DNA from: Polytrichum commune
Lineage: Eukaryota; Streptophyta; Polytrichopsida; Polytrichales; Polytrichaceae
NCBI GenBank assembly: GCA_950295325.1
Contig: OX485806.1
Coordinates: 52,821,169 to 52,885,168, forward strand
DNA: 64,000 bases
Direction of reading: 5' to 3'
A program made the translations under genes and the position numbers. The notes below the pieces were generated by a model. That model saw nothing but the letters and a program-made list of their open reading frames with translations, made no database searches and had not been told where the DNA came from. Shown here one piece after another: positions 1-10,720 of this stretch (positions are counted from its first letter, which is position 1; every line of letters starts with the position of its first letter).

Positions 1-224
1 CAAATCTAGCACTTAATGTACGTTGTTGAGCCTCTAGGTCAATTCTTAAACCTAAGAGTCGTTTTATGTCTGAAGTTTGGATTTTGTATTTGTTAAAGAT
101 AAATAGTAATGTTGTTTGTTCATCCAACTATATGAATCTAGTGCTGGTGTTCAATCATCTCTTTTGTTGATCAATGAGTGACAAGTATGCAAGAGTAGTC
201 AACATTTTTTTGGAATGGTTGCAG

Positions 225-2541
225 GTGACAGAAGAGGATATTAGAGAACTCTTTAGTCTCAATTCAGCTAATTCTTGTGGGGGTGTCAAGGAAGTTCGTC
301 TACTCCGAGAACGTGGATCCTTTAAGCCACGAGTAGGTTTCCTTTCCTGAAACATGATGCATGTTCTCAAAAATGAGGCTCTAAAAAGTCTGTACTTGCA
401 TGTATGCAAGTTTTGTTGCATTCTATGATCACTATGCCACATACTCTAAATCTGTTCTGAAAAACTCAACTAATGCTTCTTTTGGTTTTTGTAAGACACA
501 ATATACCTCTTGCAAATGATTCAAATATTTATTTACATGTTCATTTTGTATGAAGCAGGGGCTTGCTTATGTTGATTTTGAGGATGAGGAGTCACTTGCT
601 ACAGCTCTGGCCAAGAACGATCAGAAGTTATACCTCAGAGGACGGGAAGTGAGTATTGCACGTTCAAATCCTACACGAGAGCGTGGTTGGGGTCGAGGCT
701 TTGGAGCTGGCCGTGGTAGGACTGGTGCATATTGATTGATGAAATTCTATTTCCATTTCATGCTAGAAGCATGGTTAAGGGTGTTCTGTGTTCTTCATGG
801 TCAAATGCTTGTAGATGCTGTGGTTGAAGTGTTGGTATGTTGTTTTGAGTATGCTGCTTTGTCCTGTGCTTTCAGAGTTTAAGGAGTAGCATTTGTGGAG
901 GTAGTTGTTTTTGTGTTCAGTTTCAAGTAGACTTTGGACATCCAGGAGGATACCTTTCTATGATCTCCCAAAGCTTCAGATTCCTTACCTCTCACCTCAC
1001 TGTCTGTTGCACAGGGGGTGGGCGCCAGGGACGCCGTGGAAGCAGTGGGGGCAGAGGTGAAAAGAGGATCTTAGATGGAGGTAAATATCCCGTGTTGTGT
1101 ATCTTCATATCCTGCTAATACTGAATTTCTTAAACTTCAATAGCACATAAGAGACTGCCACATATATCCACTGTGAGTTCGAAATGAATGGAGAAAAATC
1201 ACAGAATCAACAATTTAAGGTTAAATCCGGAACTGATATTAGTCCTTCCACACTGGCTGGGAAAGTATGTGGTCAATGTGTACTTCTCCAGTTTTGAGAC
1301 TCAACATAAAAACTGTGTTTTATGGCCATGTTGTTCAGAACAGCTGCATATTTTCTGAATGTTAAGAGCATGAAGATTATAAAAATGAGGACGCTTTTTC
1401 AGTCATCCTTAGAAAAAAGATAGAATCTGTTGAGTTGTAGAAATTCCATATTAAGTTACATCTTCTAGAACCCACAGAATCTTCATGTACGTATGATTTA
1501 ATCATTTATTGCATCATATTTCAATATAAAGTACTGAGGTGGTTCTGAATTTGAACTACACTTTTTATGGGAAATACTGTGGGCCACACTAAAAATAGGA
1601 AATCAACACTAAAAACACTGGTGACAATTGTGGATGCACACTATATTCTAACCCACATTATATAATATTGGAGACCTGTGTTGTAGGTTACAGTATTTCT
1701 ATTGGATAGAAAATAGTGTGCATTTGAGACTCTCAAGAAAGTGAGATCCAATTCATACTCGTCCTCCCTGGGTGGTTTTGAATCTAGGATTAGAATGTTT
1801 TTTCCTCCAGAGTTAAAAATTGAAAATAGAAATATCCCCAAAAAATCTTTGTTGAATGTTCTTTATCCAAAGATAGGACATCCTGGAAAATTTCGGGCAT
1901 GTGGAGACTTGATGCAAAAACACTTCCCAGAGGATAAGGTTTCACACTATTTTAATGCGTGATGGAAAATATTGTGAACCACACTATACTGATGCATTGA
2001 AGGGTAAGTGACACTAAAAGTATGACCACAGTATTTACCATAAACAGTGTAGACATCTCATATTTGAAGTCTTTTATTGTGACTTCATAGCCTTAATCTA
2101 AATGAGTCGCATACGATGAATAGCAACTTTTGGAAAATATATAGTAAGATCATATATAGATCTTAAATACATGATGCATCTGAATACAAAGAACAGAGGT
2201 AACATGTGCAAATTCTAGAAGTGCTCTTGTTTCTCTTAGGTTTTTCCCCCTTGCTTTGGAGAAATTTTTTTGGTTGATAGATTTATGTTATGTTAAAACT
2301 CATCATGGATTCATGCACGGGAGTGGGATAATCAGGGGGATGTGGACCTCCATTTATAAGCCATCGTCGAGGTGGTCATGTGAAACTGACAGGAGCAAAC
2401 ACTTTCGCTGTACCAAGGACTGTTGCTCGGCCATTGGGTTGGGGGAATCTCCAAGAGATCACTTCAGCAAATCCTGGGGGAGAAGAAACTCCAAAGTCAA
2501 ATTCAGAGTTTCGAAATATGTTCTTAAAGAAATCCTACTGA
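225..2541 (+). CDS. SART3: SART3/Prp24-like U6 snRNP recycling factor, 3' exons (partial gene)
   Basis: This is the C-terminal part of a spliceosomal RRM protein; its 5' exons lie left of the window. Exons that join in phase are 225-332 (36 codons, from VTEEDIRELF), 559-715, 1015-1080 and 2336-2541, with GT..AG introns 333-558, 716-1014 and 1081-2335. Exons 1 and 2 encode an RRM with the RNP1-like stretch RGLAYVDF. Exons 2 and 3 give an RGG-rich linker (GRQGRRGSSGGRGEK). The last exon holds HVKLTGANTFAVPR and ends SEFRNMFLKKSY. That ending matches the C-terminal LSm-binding peptide of SART3/Prp24, which helps anneal U6 to U4 snRNA in the nucleus. The Arabidopsis counterpart is EMB140. The acceptor at 2334-2335 has a weak pyrimidine tract, so that junction is the least certain; phase and homology both support it. 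Confidence 0.87.
559..735 (+). CDS. Alternative terminal exon of the SART3-like gene (unspliced donor at 716)
   Basis: If the donor GTAGGA at 716 is not used, the exon reads on for six codons and stops at TGA 733-735, giving a protein that ends GRGRTGAY. That form would keep the RRM but lose the RGG linker continuation and the LSm-binding tail encoded at 2336-2541. Whether this is a real isoform or just intron read-through cannot be decided from DNA alone. Confidence 0.45.
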   Translation, partial: GLAYVDFEDEESLATALAKNDQKLYLRGREVSIARSNPTRERGWGRGFGAGRGRTGAY

Positions 2542-3010
2542 GGCTTCAACCTCAGTAGAGATGTAAAGCTCTGCTGGACAACAAAGCTGGAAGTTTGCAG
2601 TTTTTTTTTTTTTTCTGAGACATTCCTGATGAATCCTGCAGAAGGGACCACTTTGCACCTTGAATCTGAAAATTGTCTGACCACAAATGTTTACAATACC
2701 ATGCTGTCATCTGTAGATCCTACCAGTTAAGAAATTGGAAACATGTTTGTCAACAAGGGCTGACTGGTTTCTTGGAGGGATTACCCAGTAAGTTCAGTGT
2801 TCTGCCCCTAGCCCTTCAATTTTGCTAGTTCCATTACAAAGTGAATTTATTACAATGGTTTTGGTAAATATTGTGGCCCACACTGTTGATGAACATCCAC
2901 ACAAAAAGTAGTGTGGATAGTACTGTGGGTGCCCACTACTTATCAACCCACAGTATATAACATCAGAGGTTCATGTTGTAATCTTTAGTATATCTATTGG
3001 ATTGAAAACA
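1569..3010. repeat. Three diverged copies of a short dispersed repeat in and after the last SART3-like intron
   Basis: Copies lie at about 1569-1715, 1961-2040 (partial) and 2862-3010. Each begins with a variant of 'aaatattgtggnccacact'. The two long copies share 'acccaca.tatataa' and end 'tatttctattggat..aaaa'. Identity looks like roughly 75 percent. Two copies are in the 1255-bp intron and one is downstream of the gene. No coding potential is visible; this is probably an old non-autonomous element. Confidence 0.55.
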
Positions 3011-3746
3011 ATGTCTTTTGGCCTGCTATCTATCTGACAAGTGGCTTGCTCTTTTTGAAGTGAGCACATCCCTGGGAGAGGTAGTGCCCTTCACCAAAAT
3101 CTGCCTTCAAGAAACACTTCAGCTCCATCAAAAGATGACATCTGCTTCAAAGCTTGCTCTTTTTCCACATATAAACAATCTATCTTGTTGGGTGTTTATG
3201 CTCGTTTTATATGCACCAAGGTCGCCTTCTACCTCCTAGCCATTTGGGTGCAATGACCATTCAAAGACCACCTCTAGCTCCTTCAAACCAGGACATTTAA
3301 ATCAAATTTTCGGAAACAAACAATCCACCTTGTACAACTTCTCATGTTTTATATATGGACACCAAGGTTGCCTCTACCATTGAGACATTTGGGTGCATGG
3401 ATCACATACTCTTCATGTCAGTTTTTGATGTTTGCTCCCTCAATTCTTGAACTTAGGAAGTGACTCTATGCACTTTAGATTGGCATGCTCAATGGATTTC
3501 ATGTGATACTTCACCCACACCTATAAGTGAAAGTTTGAGTTATTCTTTGAAGTCTCTCAAAACTAATGTACAGACTTTTGCGCCACTTTCGATCATTCAT
3601 AAGGAGTGTTCAAGGTGGTGTCAGGACCACCAATTCTAGTGAATTGAAGCGAAGTGTTTTACTGTGGTGCAGAGACAGTCACATAAAAATAAAATCCTTC
3701 AAAAGTTTGTATGATATTCCTTTTAATATAATCTTCTTTAGGTCAC
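2542..3746. other. 3' flank of the host gene, no gene seen
   Basis: This stretch follows the SART3-like stop. It contains a poly-T run near 2599-2611, the third dispersed repeat copy (2862-3010) and AT-rich DNA. Reading frames are short and match nothing I recognise. Confidence 0.6.
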
Positions 3747-4048
3747 TGTCAATGCTTCCCTTCATTTTAGCAAAATGGAGGCTTTTGATGCCAATTGATT
3801 AGGGTCGTTTAGCTAGATGGGATGGTCAACTTAGCATTGATTGTGCTGTCCAATTTGATGTTGATGGGCCTAGGACATCCGACCAGTCAAAAATACAATG
3901 CAATTGTCAAAAAAATTCTATGTCTTACCATTTGGCATTAAAATAACGACCTGATCGCTTGCTTGGTTGACCAGATTGTGGACTAAACCACCCTAATCAA
4001 GTGGCATCAAAAGCCTCCATTTTGCTAAAATGAAGGGAAGCATTGACA
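3747..4048. repeat. Inverted repeat with 66-bp arms
   Basis: Arms 3747-3812 and 3983-4048 are near-perfect reverse complements (both carry 'cattttagcaaaatggaggc' or its complement) around a spacer of about 170 bp. A transcript would fold into a long hairpin. It could be the end product of a MITE or a small-RNA-producing inverted duplication. No TIR or target duplication is obvious at the outer ends. Confidence 0.75.
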
Positions 4049-4893
4049 AGCAAGAACATATTAGGGTGGTTTAGCCACAATCATGGTTCTTGACCTGATT
4101 GTGGACTTAGTTGATTGGAGCACAGGTGTTCTCAACTGATTGGCATGCAGGTTGGACCTGTCAAATCTGTGGTATGATCGGTACATCACAACATGTCGAC
4201 TTGAATTTTGACGGGCAAGAATTGAAATCGACTGGTTCATAAGTTGACACATCGACTGGACTACATGTCATGGCACATCAATGGGTGGACATGATGACTG
4301 GCCGACATGTTAGGAGGTTGGCATGCCCACATGGTTTAACCTACTGACTGCTTGATAAATGTTAACCGGAGGATGGATAAATGCCATCCTCTCCATGTGG
4401 GCTGGCAGGTCCACCCACGAGGTCTAATTATGAGGTCGACCGGTCAACAAGGAAGGTCGAACCATGAGGTCGATTGTTTGGTATGGACAATCGACTGACA
4501 TGTCAACCGGTTGGCGTTTGGAGCTAAACCATGAGATTCAACAATATGGACTAATGGTAATCAGGGTAGATGCACACTCAGGTGGCTTAAAAACAGCGGT
4601 TGATTACATGCAAAAAAAAGTCAGTGTCTTCATTTGACATGGCCGTCTGGTTGAAATCTATTGGTTGGCACATGCGGGGATTTTGAAAATGGATACAATT
4701 TCCCCCATTCGGATGGAGGAGCCACATGGATCACCGTTGATCCAACAGAGGGGATTGAGCGCGGGGGATCTATCTGACTCCTCTCCTGCCACCTCCTCCC
4801 TTGTTTTCTATCATTTCTTTGGTGTGAGTGTAAATTTGTGGGCGTTCTTGTTACAACTTACTTGCTACTGTGGACGCGATGTTTGGTTACCTC
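4049..4893. other. Non-coding stretch rich in tcgac/tggc words
   Basis: No gene is recognisable. The sequence has many short words such as 'gtcgac', 'ggttggc' and 'cgactgg', and a second partial copy of the 'gggtggtttag' end of the neighbouring inverted repeat near 4066. It ends at the target duplication of the Harbinger element. Confidence 0.5.
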
Positions 4894-4896
4894 TAA

Positions 4897-4918
4897 GAGC
4901 ATCCCCACCAGCCTGGGC
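4897..4918 (+). repeat. Left TIR of the Harbinger element
   Basis: It pairs with 9378-9399, with two mismatches in 22 positions. The TAA at 4894-4896 immediately before it is the target duplication. Confidence 0.92.
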
Positions 4919-5554
4919 GTTGCCGCTGGCAAGCTGGCCCGGCTGGTAGCCCTGGTAGAGGTGAGGATGCCCAGGCAAAAGCTTGAGGCCCAACAGCCCC
5001 GACACCTGCCCCCGTCTGAGGCCGACCCCTGCCTGGATTCTCTGCCCGGATTCTCTGCCCTGCTCGGAAATGAACTAAAATACCTAGCTAGTATGGGATA
5101 ATTAGCAATTCCAATACATGTTCCAATACATTATTCTTATACATATTCACATACCACTCAAAATATGGTCAATGTACATATATGTTGGAATAATTGGGTT
5201 CTTTGAACAATCAATTAAGAAGACTCCACAAAATCCGCAAGTTCCTACATAAATTGTCGAGGTCACACAATTGGTTTATTGATACCATTGGATTTGTGCA
5301 ATTATTTCAAGTGAACCGTACGCGGCCACATATCGTTTCAATAATTATATGCTATCAAAAGTCTAATATGGACGCATCATTGTTCCTCAATTATTCTTTT
5401 GGGGTTTGAGATTTCTTGTCTAAGGTTGCCCTACATATTTCCATTGTCCGTCATTGATTTCTATTTCCATTCACAATTGTTGTAGATCTTTTAGGGTTTT
5501 TATCGTTTCTTATGGTGGAGCTTTGTTGATAGGACCTTTGTGTGAGTTGGTATA

Positions 5555-6640
5555 ATGTCTGAACAATGGAGGGTTTATTACCAAAGTATTAGGGACAATC
5601 TCGATTACGATGGTGATGAAGAATAATACATGATGAACCAATTAATATACATGAACCATCTAGACTCCTCAGATGATGAACATGTTCAGAGGGGTGATAG
5701 CCGGCTAGGTAGAAAACCAAACAAAGATAGGCTTGCGTTGTTTCACGCAGAATTGCTCTACAATGATTATTTTTCACAAACCCCTGTTTTTTATGCTGCC
5801 TCTTTTCGCGAGGTTTATAGGATGCGTAGGTGTCTTTTTTTGCGATTGCATAATGTTGTTTGTTCAAGTGACGATTAACTTGAGTAGAAAACAAATTGTG
5901 CAGGTGCTATTGGTTTCTCTTCATTGCAAAAAACAACTACCGCCATGCACATGCTATCGCTTGGGACATTTGCAAAGGCCCAAGAGTATTGTAGGATGGC
6001 ACCTACCACTGCTCGAGAATCCATGTTGCGTTGGTGTAGGGGGGTTCGAAGGTGTTTTGAAAATGAATACTTGTGTCAACCCACTCACGATGACATTGTA
6101 ACACAAATGTCTATGAACCAAGATAGGGGTTGGCATGGTATGTTTGGTAGTATTGATTGCATGCACTGGAAATGGAAGCTATGTCCTGTTGCTTTGCAAT
6201 GGTCTTATAAAGACAAAAACAAAAATATATCCATCATATTGGAGGTTGTTTGTGATTATAGTTTGTGGATTTGGCATGCATTTTTTGGCACTCCTGGGGG
6301 AACAATGATTTGAAAGTTCTTGATAGGAGCCCCTTCGTGCGGAATCTACTAACTGGTCATGCCAATGGAGTGGGTTTTTGGGTTAATGGTAACTGATACA
6401 ATAAATACTATTTGCTTGCTGATGGAATTTATCCAAAATGGAGTTTGTGTCCTTCATGCTGATGAGGATCTTTGTGTCCTTCATGCTCCAAGCTCTTCCC
6501 ATTCTAGATTGAGGAGAGGCTTCGCTTTCCATGACTTGCAAGTTGGTACATCCAACCTCCAAGACTCTGAAACCTACTATTCTTTGCGCGATGACTTGGT
6601 TCAACATTTGTGGAATGAAAAAGGTTATCACTATGAATAG
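5555..6640 (+). pseudogene. Harbinger DDE transposase (ORF2), broken and internally deleted
   Basis: This encoded the endonuclease that cuts and pastes the element. From ATG 5555 one frame continues to about 6300 with stops at 5624, 5876 and 5885. Recognisable parts are the N-terminal region (RMRRCLFLRLHNVVCSSDD), then GSIDCMHWKWK with the first catalytic Asp, and ILEVVCDYSLWIWHAFFG. A one-base shift at the G5 run 6296-6300 moves the second-Asp region (NDLKVLDRSP) to another frame, followed by YYLLADGIYPKW and a further stop. After YPKW the segment that carries the third acidic residue is missing. The frame returns only for the C-terminal LRDDLVQHLWNEKG, ending at 6640. The catalytic triad is therefore incomplete. 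Confidence 0.9.
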
Positions 6641-7808
6641 ATTTATTTATTTGTTTATTTATTTGTTTTCACAACCACTTTTATTTTTTAATTTCCATAC
6701 ATTGCCAATAAGATGTTTGTCTTGTATTGGGAATTATGTGATCTTGTATAGTTGGCTTGCAAGTTTGGCCATTATTTGATTATGGATTGTAGAATTAGAT
6801 TGTGTACTCAAACTGTGGAATCAGATTGTGGAATCGGAGTGTGGTTGAGTCATCCCAAATTGAACCAAGGTTGTACAATCACTACGATAATGTGAACCAA
6901 GGGTGATTGTGTATGTTTTAGTTGAAAACTGTTGGGTGATTGTGTATGATTTAGCCCCTACATGTTGGCATGTTGTGTGTGATTTAGTTGATAAATGTTG
7001 GGTGATTGTGTATGATTTAGCCCCTATCTGTTGGCATGTTGTGTATGATTTGGCTGATAATTGAATTGTGGGTGATCATCACGGCAACATACCAACATAC
7101 CAAACAAACTGCAAAATTTGTATTGAATTGCTCAACTGAAATGGAAAAAAGAATGCAATTACTGTGCAAATCATTAATGATGCACATCCTGTCTGTCTCT
7201 CACCTCTGCTTGCCCACATCAATTACCTCTAAACTGCAAACATGAATTTCTTGTCAGCTGCAAAAAACCGATACCAACGCAACCCCATGAAAAGTGAGTA
7301 ACCAACATAGAGAAAAATGAATGACTTATTCAACTACCATAGCAACTACTTCCTTGATACAATACCAAGTTCCAACAATCAAGCAAGCACCATAAAAGAG
7401 ATTCATGTATCAAGTATGTGCTAGCCGCCTCAAATGTGGGCCTTTATTGAAACGTAAGCTGCAACATCTGTATCACAACCCTAGTACATACAAAAACTAA
7501 AATATGCTATGACTAAACCCTTGGAGTACTTGATGAAGTGCCGCCAATCTTCTGTGTCAACTTCATATCGTCCGCCCTTATTCAAAAGTACCACTGTGAT
7601 AATGCAATGCTTATGATAAACCCTAAACCCTAAAACTTGAATTGATGAATGATGCCTTAGCTCAAGTATGGGGATAGATTGGACTTAGCTATCAAACTCA
7701 AATTGTAGAGCACCATGTATCTAATATCTACACTCTGGCACTAGCCATCCAATTAGATTTATGGATGCTTGACTGGTAAGGAGAGGAGATGTCAAGAGGC
7801 CGAGACCC
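6641..7808. other. Spacer between the convergent Harbinger genes
   Basis: AT-rich, without coding potential. It holds a 66-bp direct repeat (6930-7060). Poly-A signals for both convergent genes would be expected here, but none is distinctive. Confidence 0.6.
6930..7060. repeat. 66-bp tandem direct repeat inside the Harbinger spacer
   Basis: Two copies, 6930-6995 and 6996-7060, both start 'tgttgggtgattgtgtatga'. They differ at a handful of positions. Confidence 0.85.
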
Positions 7809-9180
7809 CTAGTCTGAATGCATGAATTGTTGAGAGTGTGAATGCCTATTTGCAAATTCTTCCATAATCCTTGAATTCCATAACATTACATGAGAAGCAT
7901 GCATTTCGTGTGGATCTATAAAGAACGGGCGACGCTGGGAAGGGGGAGGAGTAATGTGGAAAGAACTCAAATCTGTGTCGCCAACACTGTAGGCTTCATC
8001 ATCTTGATCCAAAGCTGGTTGGGAGAAAACCTCACTGAAGCATGCAAGATCGTCTTCGTGTCGCTGGCTGTGTTTACCCTGATTAGGGTTCTCCAATGCG
8101 GGAGTTTGCAATGGAAGGTTGGCGATGGCTCTGCCTTCTTGGTCTTCGTTGTTGTATGCACTGTCGGTGTCTAGCTCAGCGCAGTCGTCATCTTCATCCC
8201 CTGATGCCTCTATGTTCAGGTCAACAAAGCATGATCCTTCCACTTGTTGTGATATTGCAGGTGCAGGAGCAGGTGGCGGTGCGCATGAGGGAGGACGATC
8301 GCCGAGGGACCTGTTGACGCCGGACATTGCAGGAGTAGGGGTTGCAGAGGCAGCAAGGGCAACAACGACATTATTTGCAACTTCAACCTGAAGCTTTGCA
8401 AGTTCTTGAGTTCTTGGAAGGAGAACCCATTGTCTGGCTGTCACATGTAATCGACCTATCCTCCAGGGTAAACAAGTTGAATGCATTTTGTTGTGCGATT
8501 TGCTTTGCTTTCTTCATGGGTGCAGCTGCAAACCCTATTGTTGCTTTTGCATTGGCCCGCAATGCTTGTTCCTTGACCTTCAAGTTCACATGCACTGCCT
8601 TGGAGGACTTAGCACCAGGAGGTCACGTTGTTGCAGGTGCGGAGTTGGATGGGAGAGTTGCGCCATTCAGAGTAAGAGTATCCCGCCAATCCACTGGCAA
8701 TGTAGTCGGAGCAGGGATATCATACACTCCCGCCTTCCGCTTCGCTATGAATATTGCTGCAAAATGAGGATAGGATTTTAACAACAACCAACAATGTTTA
8801 TAAACAAAGGGTTTCCTACACTTTTGTTTGTAGAGATTCATAGCATCACACACAATGTCATCTCCTATTTTTCCACTCTCATCAAGATCTTTGATTTGGC
8901 AATGGAAACCAGTGAACTTTGCTACTGCACCCTTTATATCACACCACTTTGTTTCCAATGACCTAGCTGGACGATTTGCTCCTCCCGTTGGCTTGTGTCG
9001 ATTGTAGTGCGACGCAACATGACTCCAAAATGCAGTGTTCTTCTGCCCTATCCCTCTCCTCGAGTTCGTGGATGTGTGCATGAAACTTCTACAACATTGT
9101 TCCTCCTCCTCCGGGCAGAAGTTCCTACCCTTCTTGGTCCTCCCACCCATTGTGACACCAGCCTCTACCCTGCTTGACAT
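7809..9180 (-). pseudogene. Harbinger ORF1: Myb/SANT-like DNA-binding partner protein
   Basis: In PIF/Harbinger elements this protein binds the transposon ends and helps import the transposase. The frame starts at ATG 9180 with a GRTKKGRNFCPEEEEQCCRS region typical of the family's trihelix/Myb-like domain, including AFWSHVASHYNRH and SLETKWCDIKGAVAKF. It runs to a TGA near 8622 (a CGA-to-TGA change would explain it). In the same frame follows RPPGAKSSKA, a motif seen in NAM-associated/PIF ORF1 proteins. A frameshift near 8400-8480 moves to the last frame, which is rich in Ala, Asp and Glu (EASGDEDDDCAELD) and ends at 7809. It is convergent with the transposase, the usual arrangement. Confidence 0.82.
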
Positions 9181-9377
9181 GTTGGAGAATGTCCAAAGAA
9201 AGTACTAAACGTTGATAGCATTGCCGTGGAGAGTTCGGCAACTAAGACAAAAATGCCGAGAGTAGCCCTGTTGAATGCTCGCCTCAGAACTCACTTTAAA
9301 GTTGCCAGAGCCTACTGGAATCGTTTGCTTGGCGTTCCCGATTCCGGAATGTACGGAGTGCCGTTCACCCACCAGGT

Positions 9378-9399
9378 GCCCAGCCTGGTGGGGACGCTC
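9378..9399 (-). repeat. Right TIR of the Harbinger element
   Basis: This is the reverse complement of the left TIR with two mismatches; TAA follows at 9400-9402. Confidence 0.92.
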
Positions 9400-9402
9400 T
9401 AA

Positions 9403-10068
9403 GGGAGATGTCAATGATGGAAGGTACAGAATACCATGCAGATCTTTAGGCAAAGAGTGAAGGTGGAAACTTGTATAAATCCTAATACACACCCACTGTA
9501 TCCCGAGGTGCCGATTTTGTGTTGATAGGGAACAACCCATTCCTAGGAGAATTTTTAGACAAGTTATGCTCTTCAAATACTGGAATATCTCCAAAGAGGT
9601 TGAAGATAGGAGCGCATTGCATTGAGGAGGAGGTTTCTCAAATTTTTGACCTCATTGTCAACAATAATAAGTAAAGATGTATACATTGCGAGGATGAAGA
9701 GTTCATAGCTAGAGTAGATTGGAACAACATTATCATTCGCTAGAAAGAACAAAAACCTAATGCATTACTCATTAACAAGGCTGAAGCGAGGGGTTATGTC
9801 ATGGAGAAGAATGAGCGTTCTCTCAGCTAGTGCGTTATCGCATAGTGGACTATAGTGATCAACTGTGCCCGAATCCAAGAACTTGAAAAGGGCAAACAAA
9901 AGAGGAAGTTGGGGACTTCTATTCTTTTGGCAGAGGTGAAGAAGACGAGGACGACAGAGACACAAAGATGGAGCGATTCATGTCCCGGTCAAGACTCGAG
10001 GTCTTACTTTCAATGATGCTTGCACTTTGGAGTGACAAGATCATGTCATTGTTGTTGACACAGAGAGG
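9403..10068. other. Flank of the Harbinger element, no clear gene
   Basis: Short frames only. Around 9880-9970 a + frame gives a Lys/Arg-rich stretch (EKGKQKRK) that may belong to the decayed coiled-coil ORF just downstream. Confidence 0.4.
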
Positions 10069-10720
10069 GTGGCTCTAGAGAGTATACTTGATCATCTACA
10101 AAAGGCTAGAGATGATTCTCAAAAAGAACTGAATGAGGTTGTTGGACAACTTGAAGATTGCCATATTTTGGTTTTTTTTGCAATTTTTGCAATTGAAAGC
10201 AAATCTGGATGCCTAAAATGTGTGGATCTTGAACTTGACGGCCTCAAATGGCACAACTGAGGAGGTTGGTGCAAATTTAGTATCCTTAGAAGGCAATCAA
10301 CAATATATGGATTCTCAAACAATAATCTTGGGCGTTTTCCAGGGTTTGTTGGATGGAGGATAGGTTGATCTCAATAGGATGTCTAGAAAAGTGAAAGATG
10401 CTGAGTCTGAATTCCTATTTGCACACATGAAGTTTGAGGTATGGAAGCAACATAAACAATGTCTTTCTCAAATCCAGGGGATGCGATGGGGGATTCCTCA
10501 ACTAACTTGCAAGCCTTCTCCATTGCCTTTCACTACCCCAAACTTGGAGCAAATGATTATTTTTACATTCTTAGAAGTTGGAAAATGTTGTTTTTGTAGT
10601 AGAGGATTGGAACATGCTTGGGATTGTAAGATAGTATCATGCCAACATCTTTATCATTCTTGGTGTACAGTCTCACACTTTTCTACTACAACAAAATGCT
10701 TGGTGAAGAGGTATGAATAG
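10069..10720 (+). pseudogene. Coiled-coil protein remnant with RING-like Cys/His cluster
   Basis: I do not recognise this gene with certainty. A first segment (10069-10260) is helical (LDHLQKARDDSQKELNEVV). A second in another frame (10379-10720) carries CCFC, then SCQHLYHSWC and a later Cys, a C-x2-C...C-x-H-x2-H-x2-C pattern that resembles RING-H2 or other treble-clef zinc fingers. The two segments are out of frame, so the copy is broken. Helix-rich ORFs also follow pol in gypsy copies A and C of this window, and this could be the tail of such an ORF; that link is a guess. Confidence 0.4.

Larger units (their letters stand above)
4897..9399 (+). mobile_element. PIF/Harbinger DNA transposon, full length, both genes decayed
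   Basis: The 4503-bp element is delimited by terminal inverted repeats of about 22 bp (left begins GAGCATCCCCACCAG, right end complements to GAGCGTCCCCACCAG) and flanked by TAA direct duplications at 4894-4896 and 9400-9402. The trinucleotide TAA/TTA duplication is the hallmark of this superfamily. Inside are two convergent genes: a DDE transposase on + (5555-6640) and the Myb/SANT-like ORF1 partner on - (7809-9180). Both have stops or frameshifts, so the copy is not autonomous. Confidence 0.93.

Noticed and set aside
2241-2335. Alternative acceptor 'tttctcttag' at 2240 for the last SART3-like exon
   Set aside because: It has a better pyrimidine tract, but the joined frame meets a TGA within about 40 bases and is out of phase with the conserved tail.
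7890-8767. Several + strand frames of 70-140 codons
   Set aside because: They are antisense shadows of Harbinger ORF1.
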